Shown: piece after piece, positions 25,646-34,329 of the stretch
Layout: the number at the start of each line of letters is the position of its first letter
Numbering within the stretch: the first letter of the stretch is position 1
Assembly (NCBI RefSeq): GCF_012927185.1
Contig: NZ_JABBGB010000002.1
Span: 372,001 to 436,000 of the forward strand
Source of the DNA: Pseudoflavitalea sp. G-6-1-2
Lineage (GTDB): Bacteria > Bacteroidota > Bacteroidia > Chitinophagales > Chitinophagaceae
Direction: 5' to 3'
DNA: 64,000 nucleotides
Translations under genes and position numbers: made by a program
Notes under the pieces: generated by a model
Told to the model about the DNA's origin: nothing
The model's database searches: none
The model's input: the letters and a program-made list of their open reading frames with translations, nothing else

Positions 25646-27089
25646 ATTTGCCTGCAACCCTGCTCCATGCCCACTGCCTGAGATCGATGGCAAAGGAGTT
25701 TTTAAGCAGCAGCAATTGCACGCCAAAATAAATGGCCATACAGAGCGGAACACCTGCGAGCACCATCAGTGTATCACTGGCATGGAGATATTGCAATACC
25801 AACACCACCGGCACAAACAGCAGGCTGGTGAAAGAGGCCTGCATCCATCCTTTGAAATCGAACAGTTGAAGTACTGGTATGAGTTTCGAAGCGTAGTTGT
25901 AAGAGATGATGAGTACAATCAATTCTGCAATCAGCAGCGCGATGGCTGCTCCGGCATCCTGCCAATGCCAGCCAAGCAGCAATGCAATGGGAATGAACAA
26001 TCCGTTTCCGATAAGCAGGCTCACCAGTGCCTGCCGCTCTTTATGTTGCGCGATCAATACCTGATTGCAGCAAAACAGACTCATGGATTTCAGCAGAGGA
26101 AATACACATAAGATCTGCACATTCCGAACTGCCACATCGAACTGTGGACCGAGAAACAATCTTACAAGCGGACCGGCGAGCAGTCCCAGCCCAACACACA
26201 TCGGCACTGCAAAGAAAATGAGCAGTTGCAGGTTCTTCTGCATCACCTGTTGCATGCCGGTTTCGTTGCCCGAACGTTTCAATGCTACAATGCGCGGAAA
26301 GAACACCTGCAAAGAATCGGTGAGCAGCAAAGTGGTGGTGCGCAATATCTTCACGGAGAAAGCATAGAGCCCAACGGCTGCAGCGCTGCTTACCAAACGA
26401 AGCAGCACATTATCCAGCAGCAGCGTAATGCCAAATGCCAGGTTGATGGCATTGGTAACAACGGTGTGCCTCAGGTGCTTCTTCCATCCGGGTTCACCGA
26501 AACTTATCTTCACTTCTCTGAAAAGATTGATATTGTTCCATACGAGATTCACAATGGCAGCCACTACCATGATGGCGTAGTAGAGGTAATAATCATCCGG
26601 TGCTTTCACCAGCAGGAACAAAGAAGCCAATGCCAGCACCCTTGTAATCAGCGACCGCATGGTGATGTAGCGGAATTTCTCCATGCCCATGAAATACCAT
26701 TCGCATGCAAAGCTGTTCACGAGCAGATAACTGAGAGAGAAAAACAAAAGCCGGATATCACCGAACTTTTGCCAGAGAATGGCTACCGAAATGCCGTAAA
26801 CGATAATGGCAACAGACGAAGTGAGCACATGCAGCGTGAGCAGTTCAGACACCAGCTTATCTCTCGCATCTTTGTTTTCGCGCAGTTTGGCTACTTCGCG
26901 GATGCCGTAGATGATGATGCCGAATTCAGCGATGAAGATGAAATAATACGTGAAGCTGTCTATAAAGCTCACTTTTCCGATGCCTTCGGGAGAGAGTATC
27001 CGCGACACATACGGGATGGATACTAACGGAAGCAAAACCTGGCTGAGCGTCAGTATAAAGTTATACACCAGATTTTTGCGGATACTCAT
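25644..27089 (-). CDS. Polysaccharide/lipid-linked oligosaccharide flippase (Wzx type, MATE/MOP superfamily)
   Basis: 481 residues from ATG 27089 (MSIRKNLVYNFILTLSQVLL); an ATG four codons upstream is possible. About 12-14 hydrophobic segments. The N-terminus LPLVSIPYVSRILSPEGIGK is the classic signature of Wzx-like flippases. It would move undecaprenyl-linked glycans across the inner membrane. It is divergent from a glycosyltransferase-like gene at 27155, but I see no other glycan cluster genes, so the glycan it serves is unknown. Confidence 0.88.
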   Translation of the reverse strand: MSIRKNLVYNFILTLSQVLLPLVSIPYVSRILSPEGIGKVSFIDSFTYYFIFIAEFGIIIYGIREVAKLRENKDARDKLVSELLTLHVLTSSVAIIVYGISVAILWQKFGDIRLLFFSLSYLLVNSFACEWYFMGMEKFRYITMRSLITRVLALASLFLLVKAPDDYYLYYAIMVVAAIVNLVWNNINLFREVKISFGEPGWKKHLRHTVVTNAINLAFGITLLLDNVLLRLVSSAAAVGLYAFSVKILRTTTLLLTDSLQVFFPRIVALKRSGNETGMQQVMQKNLQLLIFFAVPMCVGLGLLAGPLVRLFLGPQFDVAVRNVQILCVFPLLKSMSLFCCNQVLIAQHKERQALVSLLIGNGLFIPIALLLGWHWQDAGAAIALLIAELIVLIISYNYASKLIPVLQLFDFKGWMQASFTSLLFVPVVLVLQYLHASDTLMVLAGVPLCMAIYFGVQLLLLKNSFAIDLRQWAWSRVAGK

Positions 27090-27141
27090 AGGCACAAACA
27101 TACCAAAAGCACTTAAATGTAGTCTCTTTTGCCGAAATGAT

Positions 27142-27149
27142 TATTTTTG
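27142..27149 (+). promoter_or_regulatory. -7 box before the glycosyltransferase-like gene
   Basis: TATTTTTG fits TAnnTTTG. It lies between a possible ATG at 27137 and the ATG at 27155, favouring the latter as the true start. Confidence 0.35.
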
Positions 27150-27154
27150 TTGAT

Positions 27155-28285
27155 ATGCGCATTGGAATATTCGAGATGGATCATTTTGAAGTGGCCCATA
27201 CCCTGCTGCGCCTTTTCGATCAGCCACAGCACAGGGTTTCAGTGTTTACTTATGCCGCTTCGTACAAGCAGCTGCAGGCAATGCCGGCGCTGGATCTGTC
27301 GGGATTTCAATGGATCGTAAAAGAAGACAATCAATCGAAGCGATCGTTCATTTACACTATCTACAAAAAGGTGAAGGCAGAAAAGATCGAACTGCTTTGG
27401 CTCGAAACCCTGAGCGACAATTTTATACTGTATGCGTGGCTGGCGAAAATGCTTCCCGATGTACGGATACTGCTCACCATTCACGATATCAACAACTACT
27501 TCGAATATCCTTCAAACGGAACTTTGCGCAGGTATATCCGCAATACCGGAAAAAAGATCCTTCTCAAACACATCGATGAGTTTACGGTACTCAACAGTAC
27601 CATGGAAGCGCCGCTTCGTGCAAAACTTCCTGAAGGGAAAACTGTACGAACCATTCCGGGTGCATTTTTCGATGAAGGCCGGTATGTAAATCCTCCATCT
27701 ACGCAACCGTACATCAATATCACAGTCCCGGGTACTATCGATGAACGAAGAAGGGATTATAACGCAGTTTTTGCATTGCTGGAATATTGCCATGCAAAAC
27801 AGATTGCGGTAAGAATAACATTGCTGGGAGGCTTCTCAGAACAGTATGGGGCGGGCATTCTGCAACAGGTGAAGGAATACGCATCGGTGCATAACAATCT
27901 GTTCTGGTACGATACGGAAACGGTGGATCAGCCTGAGTTCGACAGAGTGATGGAGCAAACGCATTTTATCTTCTCTCCTACCCGCATCATCACTGTTATG
28001 GCGGATGATGTAACAGAGCAATATGGCCTCACCAAATCATCGGGCAATATCGGAGACATGATAAGATTTGCCAGACCGGCCATTGTGCCCGAAGGGCTTT
28101 TGCTGGAGCCTATGTTCAGCAAGAGTGTATTCAGGTATGCGGATATAAAAGAAATCCCGGACCTTCTGATTCGGATCCGGGACAATTCAGTTGAATATGA
28201 TGTACTGAAGCAGGCAGCGCTCGAAGTTTCGCGGTTACTAACGCTGAAGAACATACGCGCACAGCATGCTGATGTATTTCATTAA
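27155..28285 (+). CDS. Glycosyltransferase-like protein (GT-B fold suspected)
   Basis: 376 residues from ATG 27155 (MRIGIFEMDHFEVAHTLLRL). An ATG six codons upstream is possible but falls before the -7 box. The N-terminal part looks like a GT-B Rossmann domain (VSVFTYAASYKQL, LLWLETLSDNFILYAWLAKM, ILLTIHDINNYF). A hinge near 170-200 has IPGAFFDEGRY and NITVPGTIDERRRDY, followed by a second Rossmann-like part (RITLLGGFSEQYG, FSPTRI). I do not see a clear E-x7-E motif, so the enzyme class is open. Divergent from the flippase; its stop codon interlocks with that of tpiA on the opposite strand. Confidence 0.6.
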   Translation: MRIGIFEMDHFEVAHTLLRLFDQPQHRVSVFTYAASYKQLQAMPALDLSGFQWIVKEDNQSKRSFIYTIYKKVKAEKIELLWLETLSDNFILYAWLAKMLPDVRILLTIHDINNYFEYPSNGTLRRYIRNTGKKILLKHIDEFTVLNSTMEAPLRAKLPEGKTVRTIPGAFFDEGRYVNPPSTQPYINITVPGTIDERRRDYNAVFALLEYCHAKQIAVRITLLGGFSEQYGAGILQQVKEYASVHNNLFWYDTETVDQPEFDRVMEQTHFIFSPTRIITVMADDVTEQYGLTKSSGNIGDMIRFARPAIVPEGLLLEPMFSKSVFRYADIKEIPDLLIRIRDNSVEYDVLKQAALEVSRLLTLKNIRAQHADVFH

Positions 28286-29043
28286 GGAAGACTGCTGATG
28301 ATAGTTGCGAATTCCTCAGCATTGAGTGAAGCGCCACCAACGAGACCACCATCTACATCCGGGCAGGAGAAGAGTTCCTTTGCATTGCTGCCTTTCACAC
28401 TTCCACCATAGAGTACGGGGATCTGATCCGCTACTGCCTGTCCGTATTTACCGGCCAGTACACTGCGCAGGTATGCATGGATCTCCTGAGCCTGATCAGC
28501 TGTTGCAGTTTTGCCAGTACCGATGGCCCAGATTGGTTCGTATGCGATCACGATAGTTGCCACCACTTCGGCAGACAAATGAAACAGCGACTCTTCGAGT
28601 TGTTTTGCAACAAAGCTGTTCTGTGTACCTGCTTCGCGGATGCTCAGTGGCTCGCCACAGCAGAAGATGGGTGTGATGCCGTTTGCGAGCAGCAGATCGA
28701 TCTTTTCTGCCAGCATCTGGTTGCTTTCGCTGAAATATTCGCGGCGTTCGCTATGTCCAACCAGACAGTAAGGTACCTGGATCGATTGCAGCATTTCTGC
28801 AGAGACTTCACCGGTATAGGCGCCGGATTTTTTGTTGTACACGTTTTGAGCAGCAATGCTGTAACCCTTACGGCCATTGAGTTTGGCAGTGGCCATAGTG
28901 AGGTATGGGAAGGGAACGGCAAAGATTGCCTGCTGATGGGCTTTCAGTTCGATATTGGCTCCGAGGATGCCATCCAGCAGTTGTTCTCCCTGCTGAAGGG
29001 TGCAATTCATTTTCCAGTTAGCTGCAGCTATTTTTTTCCGCAT
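28282..29043 (-). CDS. tpiA: Triose-phosphate isomerase
   Basis: 253 residues, the normal TIM-barrel length. Catalytic residues are visible: Lys11 in NWKMN, His97 in LVGHSERRE and Glu169 in AYEPIWAIGTGKTAT. The phosphate loop YGGSVKGSNAKEL and the C-terminal GGLVGGASL are present. It interconverts dihydroxyacetone phosphate and glyceraldehyde-3-phosphate in glycolysis. It lies 35 bases downstream of the GlmU-like gene on the same strand. Its TAA stop (28282-28284) overlaps the TAA of the convergent gene (28283-28285), and no terminator is seen between them. Confidence 0.97.
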   Translation of the reverse strand: MRKKIAAANWKMNCTLQQGEQLLDGILGANIELKAHQQAIFAVPFPYLTMATAKLNGRKGYSIAAQNVYNKKSGAYTGEVSAEMLQSIQVPYCLVGHSERREYFSESNQMLAEKIDLLLANGITPIFCCGEPLSIREAGTQNSFVAKQLEESLFHLSAEVVATIVIAYEPIWAIGTGKTATADQAQEIHAYLRSVLAGKYGQAVADQIPVLYGGSVKGSNAKELFSCPDVDGGLVGGASLNAEEFATIISSLP

Positions 29044-29078
29044 GTTCTATTATATTTTTTAGATATGATGTATCCAGA

Positions 29079-30134
29079 CTATGATAATTCAAAAATTGAC
29101 CGCAATCGGTTTATTTCATCATCGGTGAGTGACTGATGTTTCAATTTCTTCCAGGCCTGTATATCGGACAATGCTTTTTCGAATTCGTACTTGCTGAGTC
29201 CGCGTGTGCCCCAGGTGAAGCTGGGTATGAATTTGGGAGGAATGCCGTCTCCAAAAACATTCACGCAGATGCCGACAACAGTGCCGGTATAAAAAGAAGT
29301 GTTGATGGCAGCACGGCTGTAATCTCCCATCAGCAGCCCGCATTTCATGCCTGCGGCAAGATGTGTGTCGGATGAAGGATGCCATACGCGAACATCGGAA
29401 GCATTGTTCTTCATGTTGGAGTTGGAAGTGCCTGCTCCGAGATTGCACCATTCTCCGAGAACGGCATCTCCGAGGTAACCATCATGCGCTTTGTTGGAGT
29501 TGCCAAACACAACGCTGTTCTTGATCTCCCCTCCCATAACGCACCTGGGTCCGATGGTGGTAGCTCCGTACACTTTAGAGCCCATCTTCATGGTGGCATT
29601 TTCGCAGAGGGCAAAAGGGCCGCGGATGAGGCATCCTTCCATTACGTGCGCATCGCGGCCGATATAGATCGGTCCTTCAGTGGCATTGAGGATGCAGTGC
29701 TGCAACTTAGCGCCGGGTTCAATAAAAATCTGATCGGGATTGATGAGATGAACAGCTGTACCCCCGACAGGAATTGAACCGGCACCTGGTCTTGAACGAA
29801 GGTATTCGAAGTCTTCGCGGATTGCCCAGTCGTTCAGCTGAAAGATATGCCAGGGGTATTGAACTACTTTAACCGTGCTCCAATCCGGATTATCCGGCGA
29901 GCTGCGCAGCGATGCAACAAACGCGCGTGAAGGGAGAATATTGGCGGCAAACACCTGCGCACCTTCGGGCAATGCACTGGTATCACTGATCAGTTGAACG
30001 GCAGTGCCCAGCAGGGCTTCCCATTTTTCGCGGATGGTGAGAATACCTACACGCATATCCGCAACATGACGGATCTGTGCGAAGGGAAAAAGCTGGTTCC
30101 GGATTTCGGCATCATTGAGATAAACCGGTTGCAT
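29079..30134 (-). CDS. GlmU-like putative sugar nucleotidyltransferase
   Basis: 351 residues from ATG 30134 (MQPVYLNDAEIRNQLFPFAQ), placed about 30 bases after a good promoter. The frame remains open for 22 further codons that overlap that promoter. The N-terminal part is a shortened nucleotidyltransferase-like domain (RHVADMRVGILTIREKWEALLG). The C-terminal part, from about 170, is a left-handed beta-helix with hexapeptide-like turns (IGRDAHVMEG, ALCENATMKMG, GATTIGPRCVMGG) and the GlmU-like LGAGTSNSNMKNN. It probably acts in nucleotide-sugar or acetyl transfer. The exact substrate is unknown. Followed by tpiA at 35 bases. Confidence 0.75.
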   Translation of the reverse strand: MQPVYLNDAEIRNQLFPFAQIRHVADMRVGILTIREKWEALLGTAVQLISDTSALPEGAQVFAANILPSRAFVASLRSSPDNPDWSTVKVVQYPWHIFQLNDWAIREDFEYLRSRPGAGSIPVGGTAVHLINPDQIFIEPGAKLQHCILNATEGPIYIGRDAHVMEGCLIRGPFALCENATMKMGSKVYGATTIGPRCVMGGEIKNSVVFGNSNKAHDGYLGDAVLGEWCNLGAGTSNSNMKNNASDVRVWHPSSDTHLAAGMKCGLLMGDYSRAAINTSFYTGTVVGICVNVFGDGIPPKFIPSFTWGTRGLSKYEFEKALSDIQAWKKLKHQSLTDDEINRLRSIFELS

Positions 30135-30170
30135 GAAGAAGGAATCAGGTGAAGTCCAATATTGGGAGGC

Positions 30171-30200
30171 CAAATGTAGTGAGCAAAGATGGTGGGACAA
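30171..30200 (-). promoter_or_regulatory. Promoter of the GlmU-like/tpiA unit
   Basis: Minus strand: TTG (30198-30200), 19-base spacer, TACATTTG (30171-30178). The -33 element overlaps the T run of the L31 terminator. Confidence 0.55.
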
Positions 30201-30232
30201 AAAAAATCCCCTTCCTGAGAACAGGAAAGGGA
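30199..30232 (-). terminator. Terminator of rpmE2
   Basis: TCCCCTTCCTG (30207-30217) pairs with CAGGAAAGGGA (30222-30232), with one extra A, followed on the minus strand by eight T. It begins about 45 bases past the stop of L31. Confidence 0.8.
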
Positions 30233-30277
30233 AAGTATAGCCATGAAAAACAAAAATGTTATCTTGAAATTAAGATT

Positions 30278-30529
30278 TTATTTTTTCTTTTCGTAACGCT
30301 TCTTGAACTTATCGATTCTACCTGCAGTATCTACCAGTACATTCTGACCAGTAAAGAACGGGTGAGAAGTAGAAGAGATCTCAAGCTTGATCAGCGGGTA
30401 TTCATTGCCATCTTCCCATTTCAGGGTTTCTTTGCTTGGTGCAGTAGAACGGCTGAGGAAGGTTACGCCATTAGACATATCCTTGAAAATAACAAACCGG
30501 TAAGAACCGGGGTGGAGCTCCTTTTTCAT
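30278..30529 (-). CDS. rpmE2: 50S ribosomal protein L31, type B
   Basis: 83 residues, typical length of the type B form. It begins [20 protein letters not shown] and contains the family segment [20 protein letters not shown]. It lacks the Cys residues of zinc-binding type A L31, so it does not need zinc. Single-gene unit with its own promoter, a hairpin in the 5' leader and a terminator. Confidence 0.96.
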   Translation of the reverse strand: MKKELHPGSYRFVIFKDMSNGVTFLSRSTAPSKETLKWEDGNEYPLIKLEISSTSHPFFTGQNVLVDTAGRIDKFKKRYEKKK

Positions 30530-30548
30530 AACTTTCTGATTTAAAAGG

Positions 30549-30570
30549 TTGTACGGATTTTGCCGTACAA
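30549..30570 (-). promoter_or_regulatory. Hairpin in the 5' leader of rpmE2
   Basis: TTGTACGG (30549-30556) pairs perfectly with CCGTACAA (30563-30570) around a 6-base loop, within the roughly 55-base leader and 20 bases upstream of the ATG. It may be the site of L31 autoregulation. Confidence 0.4.
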
Positions 30571-30590
30571 TTTAATTATTTGCAAAGCCG

Positions 30591-30621
30591 CAAAATTAAT
30601 CCTCGGCCGGCGCTCTGCCAA
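30591..30621 (-). promoter_or_regulatory. Promoter of rpmE2
   Basis: Minus strand: TTG (30619-30621), 20-base spacer, TAATTTTG (30591-30598). The rest of the 414-base gap up to yajQ (30944) holds only a small inverted repeat GGCAAT/ATTGCC at 30706-30729 and no gene that I can support. Confidence 0.65.
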
Positions 30622-30943
30622 ATTAAATTTATTTCGTTACTCTTCCAATTTCCGGACAACAATATACTAAAAATTGACTAACATCAACCCTGGAGGGCAT
30701 AAAACGGCAATTTTTCTTGAAAGATTGCCAATTTCTGTTTACTGGGCATAAAAGAGAAAAGCATCGGATCATTCATATGCTTGCGTGAGCTTACATATTT
30801 TCTGAACCAATGCTTTCCGTTAACCACCTTCTTTTCTTTTTACAGATTTCTGGCGATTTTGTATACTAAAGTTACGTTATTGAGTACGGGCAATCCAAAT
30901 TTTGAAATGCACCTTTTATGCACCTGGATATGCACAAAACGTA

Positions 30944-31435
30944 CTAGCTACGCATATTTTCGTACTGAAGGGCGAGGTCGAGTTCTGCATTGCGGCAGAG
31001 GGCAATCACCTCCTGAAGGTCGTCGATTTTTTTACCTGTTACACGCACCATATCGTCGTGAATGGCAGCCTGTACTTTCAGTCCGGAGTCTTTGATCAGT
31101 TTTACAATCTTCTTGGCATCTTCCTGCTTCAGTCCGTTTTTCACTGAAACATCCTGCTTGGTGTATTTTCCGCTCTGATAAGGATCTTTAGAAAAATCGA
31201 AAGCCTGCGGAGCAATACCCTGCTTGTGTGCCCTGCTGATGAGCACATCTGCGATCTGGCGGAGCTTCATATCATCATCCGCTTCCAGCTTGATCTTGTA
31301 CTCTTTTTTATCGAGATCAATCACCACATGCGCATTTTTGAAGTCGAATCGGTTGGTGATCTCTTTGGTCACAACATTTACGGCATTGTCCAATGCCTGG
31401 GCATCTACTTTACTAACGATGTCGAATGAAGGCAT
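30944..31435 (-). CDS. YajQ-family nucleotide-binding protein
   Basis: 163 residues from ATG 31435 (MPSFDIVSKVDAQALDNAVN); six upstream in-frame codons overlap the promoter and are excluded. Two ferredoxin-like halves are visible, with family segments FKNAHVVIDLDKKEYKIKLE, then ADDDMKLRQIADVL, and VRVTGKKIDDLQEVI near the end. YajQ proteins bind nucleotides, in some bacteria cyclic di-GMP, and can act in gene regulation. Single-gene unit. Confidence 0.94.
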   Translation of the reverse strand: MPSFDIVSKVDAQALDNAVNVVTKEITNRFDFKNAHVVIDLDKKEYKIKLEADDDMKLRQIADVLISRAHKQGIAPQAFDFSKDPYQSGKYTKQDVSVKNGLKQEDAKKIVKLIKDSGLKVQAAIHDDMVRVTGKKIDDLQEVIALCRNAELDLALQYENMRS

Positions 31436-31450
31436 AACAACAAATTTGTG

Positions 31451-31481
31451 CAAATCTAAGGGAAGCCGTTATTAGTAACAA
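31451..31481 (-). promoter_or_regulatory. Promoter of the yajQ-like gene
   Basis: Minus strand: TTG (31479-31481), 20-base spacer, TAGATTTG (31451-31458). It supports the start at 31435. Confidence 0.65.
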
Positions 31482-31489
31482 AAGGGTAA

Positions 31490-31521
31490 TAAAAGAGAAG
31501 TCCCCCATGGAAATGGGGGAC
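31490..31521 (-). terminator. Possible second hairpin between the outer-membrane receptor and yajQ genes
   Basis: GTCCCCCAT (31500-31508) pairs perfectly with ATGGGGGAC (31513-31521). The minus-strand downstream side is only moderately T-rich (TTCTCTTTT). It could back up the terminator at 31716. The 31522-31707 stretch holds nothing recognisable. Confidence 0.35.
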
Positions 31522-31707
31522 GTTAACCAAAACTAACTGCTTATGAGAAAAACTTGAATGACTGTTTGTAAGATGTACAACGCTTGCGCGCGTTACACAT
31601 ATATATGACTACTGAAAGGCAAAAAAGTTTCGAAGTTTACTGTTAAAATTATTATAAAGGCCGGATTATGGTTGCTGAGCCGGGCTTTCACAATAGCTCA
31701 AAAGCAA

Positions 31708-31746
31708 CAAAAAGAGCGTCTCAGGAATGAGACGCCCGTGTTTTTT
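31708..31746. terminator. Terminator of the outer-membrane receptor gene
   Basis: GCGTCTCA (31716-31723) pairs perfectly with TGAGACGC (31728-31735). T runs flank it in both directions (TCTTTTTG on minus, TTTTTT on plus). It lies 40 bases past the stop codon. Confidence 0.8.
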
Positions 31747-31774
31747 CAAACTATTAATTAAAACAAAACTCACT

Positions 31775-34264
31775 TTATTCTCCTGAACGAACCCTGCTCT
31801 GTTCTTCACTGGCACTGCGTCTGCGCTGACTTCCGTTGCCGGCTGCCTTTCCGAAACGATAGTTGAAGTTGATGCTCCAGATACGGGTATCGCGGGTATT
31901 CTTGAATGAAGCATAGGTGCTTTTGAAGTCCATATCTCCTTTTGCCAGCTGAGTAAAGAAGAGATCCCGCACAGATAATTTGATGCTTCCTTTTCCTTTC
32001 AGTACCTGCTTGCTAACTGCTGCATCTACACGTGCCATTTCGCGAAGTCTGATCTGACCTTCGAGCTGAGGACCGGAATACCATCCGCTGAGTTCCGCAC
32101 CCCAACCCTGATCGAAACGGAACTGGTTGTTCAGTTTTACGAAAAAGTTGTTGGCTTCCATGTTGAGCGTTTCGCCAGTGGCTGCGATCAGTCCGGATAT
32201 CTTTGTGTAACCATAGCTTGCATACATATTGGTGCTGTACCATTTTGTAATCTGCCATTGAAGGTTCATGCTGGCTACAAAGTTCTGACGCTTTCCGTAG
32301 TTGCCTTTCTTCACAATGGTTGCGAGCGGATCTTCACCATTCTCTACCTTACCCTGATCGAATGCTTCGTTCATATCGTTCTTCGATTCGCTGTACTGCA
32401 GCGAGGTGGTGAGCATGCTTTTGTAAATATGGTTCAATTCAAAGGTGGTAGCGTATTGCGGACGAAGGAACGGGTTACCTCTGCCGTATGTGAATTTATC
32501 GATGTAGAAGAGAAAAGGATTCATATCCTGATAAGCTGGTCTTTCAATTCTTCTGCCGAAGTTCGCACCAAACTGATGCTTTTCGCTGGGTGTATAGCTA
32601 ACGTACACAGTAGGGAAAAGACTGTTGTATGAGTTGTTAAAAGATGAGTCGGCTTTTCTTGCATTGCCGAACTGATGGCCTTTGTAGTTGGTGTTTTCAA
32701 AACGAAGTCCCGATTGAACACTCCATTTGTCGCTGAACTTATGATTGAAGTTCACATATGCAGCATTGATGTTCTCACGATAGTTGAAGTAGTTCGTTTT
32801 ACCGTAATCGACAGTATAGTCGATAGCATGGCTGTTTCTGAATCCGAGGAAATAGTTGGCCTTGCTGTCGTTTTCCACGAAGCTGGTTTTCCAACCTGCT
32901 TCTACGCGGGTATCTTTTGTAATAGGATGAACATAATCCAGCTTCGCAGATCTGATATCGATGCTGGCAGGCATATCGCCTTTCAGCAGTTCTTCAGCGT
33001 TAGGATCTCCGTTAGGAAAGCTGGTGATATTGTCGAAATCCTGATCGTTGGCAGCTTTGTAGCGAATGTAATCGAGATCGATGGTCAGTTCACGGCCGGT
33101 AGTATCGAACTGATGGCGGAAATTGAGGTTGATGGCTCCGTTCTTCCAGTTTTCTTTGGAATCCGAAAGAGCAACCAGTGTAGAATCCACCGTTCCTTTA
33201 GGCGATTTCATTTCGCTGTAATTGTTTCCGAGCGACAGTTCTTTGTTCAGAAAACCGGTAAGCACTATGCCAACTGTGGTTGATTTGCTGATAGAGTAAT
33301 CCATTCCCAGTTTCAGGTTATGGTTTACGTAGGTTCTCTTCTGATAAGAAACCTGATCGAAGATGTTGGTTACTGCGCTGCGGTCTTTGTTGTAAAAAGA
33401 ACGGTGGATATCCAGCTGCTGGAAGTTATGGGTGTTATCGAACCCATAGTTTGCAAAAAGGTTGAACTTTTTGTTTCTGTAATTCAAGGCTATACTTTCC
33501 CATGTTCTGAAGTATTTGCCCTGGCCGGCTCCCACGTTTACGGAGCCATTGAAGCCGCGGGCTTTGTTTTTCTTGGTCTTGATATTGATGATGCCGGAAT
33601 TGCCGGCTGCGTCGTATTTGGCGGGAGGATTGGTCATTACTTCTACCTGATCGAGCTGAGAACTTTGCATGCCGCGAAGCATGTTGGCAAGATCGGCAGC
33701 GCTGAGATAGGTAGGGCGGCCATCGAGCAGCACCATCACACCCTGCTTGCCTTTGAGGCTGATATTTCCGTCTTTATCTACCTGAACACCAGGCACTTTC
33801 TCCAGTACTTCCAAAGCATTGGTTCCGATATTGCTGATGGTGGCGTCTACGTTCACTACGGTACGGTCTATCTTCTGCTCCACTGCTGGCCTGGAAGCAA
33901 CAACGGTTACACTGCCGAGCTCTTTGGTGGCAGCAGTGAGAGTAAATACAGGAAGCTCAATGTCAGTACTATTGGAGCTGATATCGAAATTTTTAGAGTA
34001 GGTAGAGAGATGCCCGGTTGCTGAGATCTGAACAAAGAAGGTTCCGGCTGGTAATCCGGTTATTTGAAAGCGGCCGTACTGGTCGGTGGCCAGCATGGCT
34101 ACGGAACTTGAGTCGGTTTGTTTCAGAACAGAAACGGTAGCGGCAGCTAAAGGAGCCTGCCTGTTATCGAGCACTTTGCCCGAAACTTTACCGGACTGAG
34201 CCTGAGTAAAGCTGGCGGATCCAAGGGTAAAAAGGAAAAGGATGAATACGTGTAAATTTCTCAT
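31775..34264 (-). CDS. TonB-dependent-type outer-membrane beta-barrel receptor (OMP_b-brl_3 family)
   Basis: 829 residues. Signal peptide to about residue 22 (ASFTQAQ). Then a carboxypeptidase-regulatory-like beta-sandwich (25-105: SGKVSGKVLDNRQAPLAAAT), a plug region (about 120-225: LEVLEKVPGVQVDKDGNISL, MTNPPAKYDAAGNSGIINIK), and a barrel to the C-terminus. This is the Bacteroidota family of receptor-like barrels that lacks a SusD partner. The ligand is unknown. The C-terminal tail AAGNGSQRRRSASEEQSRVR is polar and extends past the last barrel strand NFNYRFGK. It is a single-gene unit. Confidence 0.85.
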   Translation of the reverse strand: MRNLHVFILFLFTLGSASFTQAQSGKVSGKVLDNRQAPLAAATVSVLKQTDSSSVAMLATDQYGRFQITGLPAGTFFVQISATGHLSTYSKNFDISSNSTDIELPVFTLTAATKELGSVTVVASRPAVEQKIDRTVVNVDATISNIGTNALEVLEKVPGVQVDKDGNISLKGKQGVMVLLDGRPTYLSAADLANMLRGMQSSQLDQVEVMTNPPAKYDAAGNSGIINIKTKKNKARGFNGSVNVGAGQGKYFRTWESIALNYRNKKFNLFANYGFDNTHNFQQLDIHRSFYNKDRSAVTNIFDQVSYQKRTYVNHNLKLGMDYSISKSTTVGIVLTGFLNKELSLGNNYSEMKSPKGTVDSTLVALSDSKENWKNGAINLNFRHQFDTTGRELTIDLDYIRYKAANDQDFDNITSFPNGDPNAEELLKGDMPASIDIRSAKLDYVHPITKDTRVEAGWKTSFVENDSKANYFLGFRNSHAIDYTVDYGKTNYFNYRENINAAYVNFNHKFSDKWSVQSGLRFENTNYKGHQFGNARKADSSFNNSYNSLFPTVYVSYTPSEKHQFGANFGRRIERPAYQDMNPFLFYIDKFTYGRGNPFLRPQYATTFELNHIYKSMLTTSLQYSESKNDMNEAFDQGKVENGEDPLATIVKKGNYGKRQNFVASMNLQWQITKWYSTNMYASYGYTKISGLIAATGETLNMEANNFFVKLNNQFRFDQGWGAELSGWYSGPQLEGQIRLREMARVDAAVSKQVLKGKGSIKLSVRDLFFTQLAKGDMDFKSTYASFKNTRDTRIWSINFNYRFGKAAGNGSQRRRSASEEQSRVRSGE

Positions 34265-34315
34265 GGCGGTTGAAGTTTCTATATAGTTAAATACTTTGTT
34301 TTAATTATTACAGTT

Positions 34316-34323
34316 CAAAAGTA
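34316..34323 (-). promoter_or_regulatory. -7 box of the outer-membrane receptor gene
   Basis: TACTTTTG on the minus strand, about 52 bases before the ATG. No TTG at standard spacing was found. Confidence 0.4.
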
Positions 34324-34329
34324 GGTACT

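Noticed and set aside
29757-29790. tRNA-like T arm (GGTTCAATTCC flanked by CCCCGAC on the minus strand)
   Set aside because: It lies inside the GlmU-like coding sequence, where it encodes GAGSIPVGG. No acceptor stem, D arm or anticodon arm is found at the right distance.
30706-30729. GGCAAT/ATTGCC inverted repeat as terminator of yajQ
   Set aside because: It is more than 200 bases past the yajQ stop, with a 6-base stem and a weak T run, so support is too low to list as a terminator.
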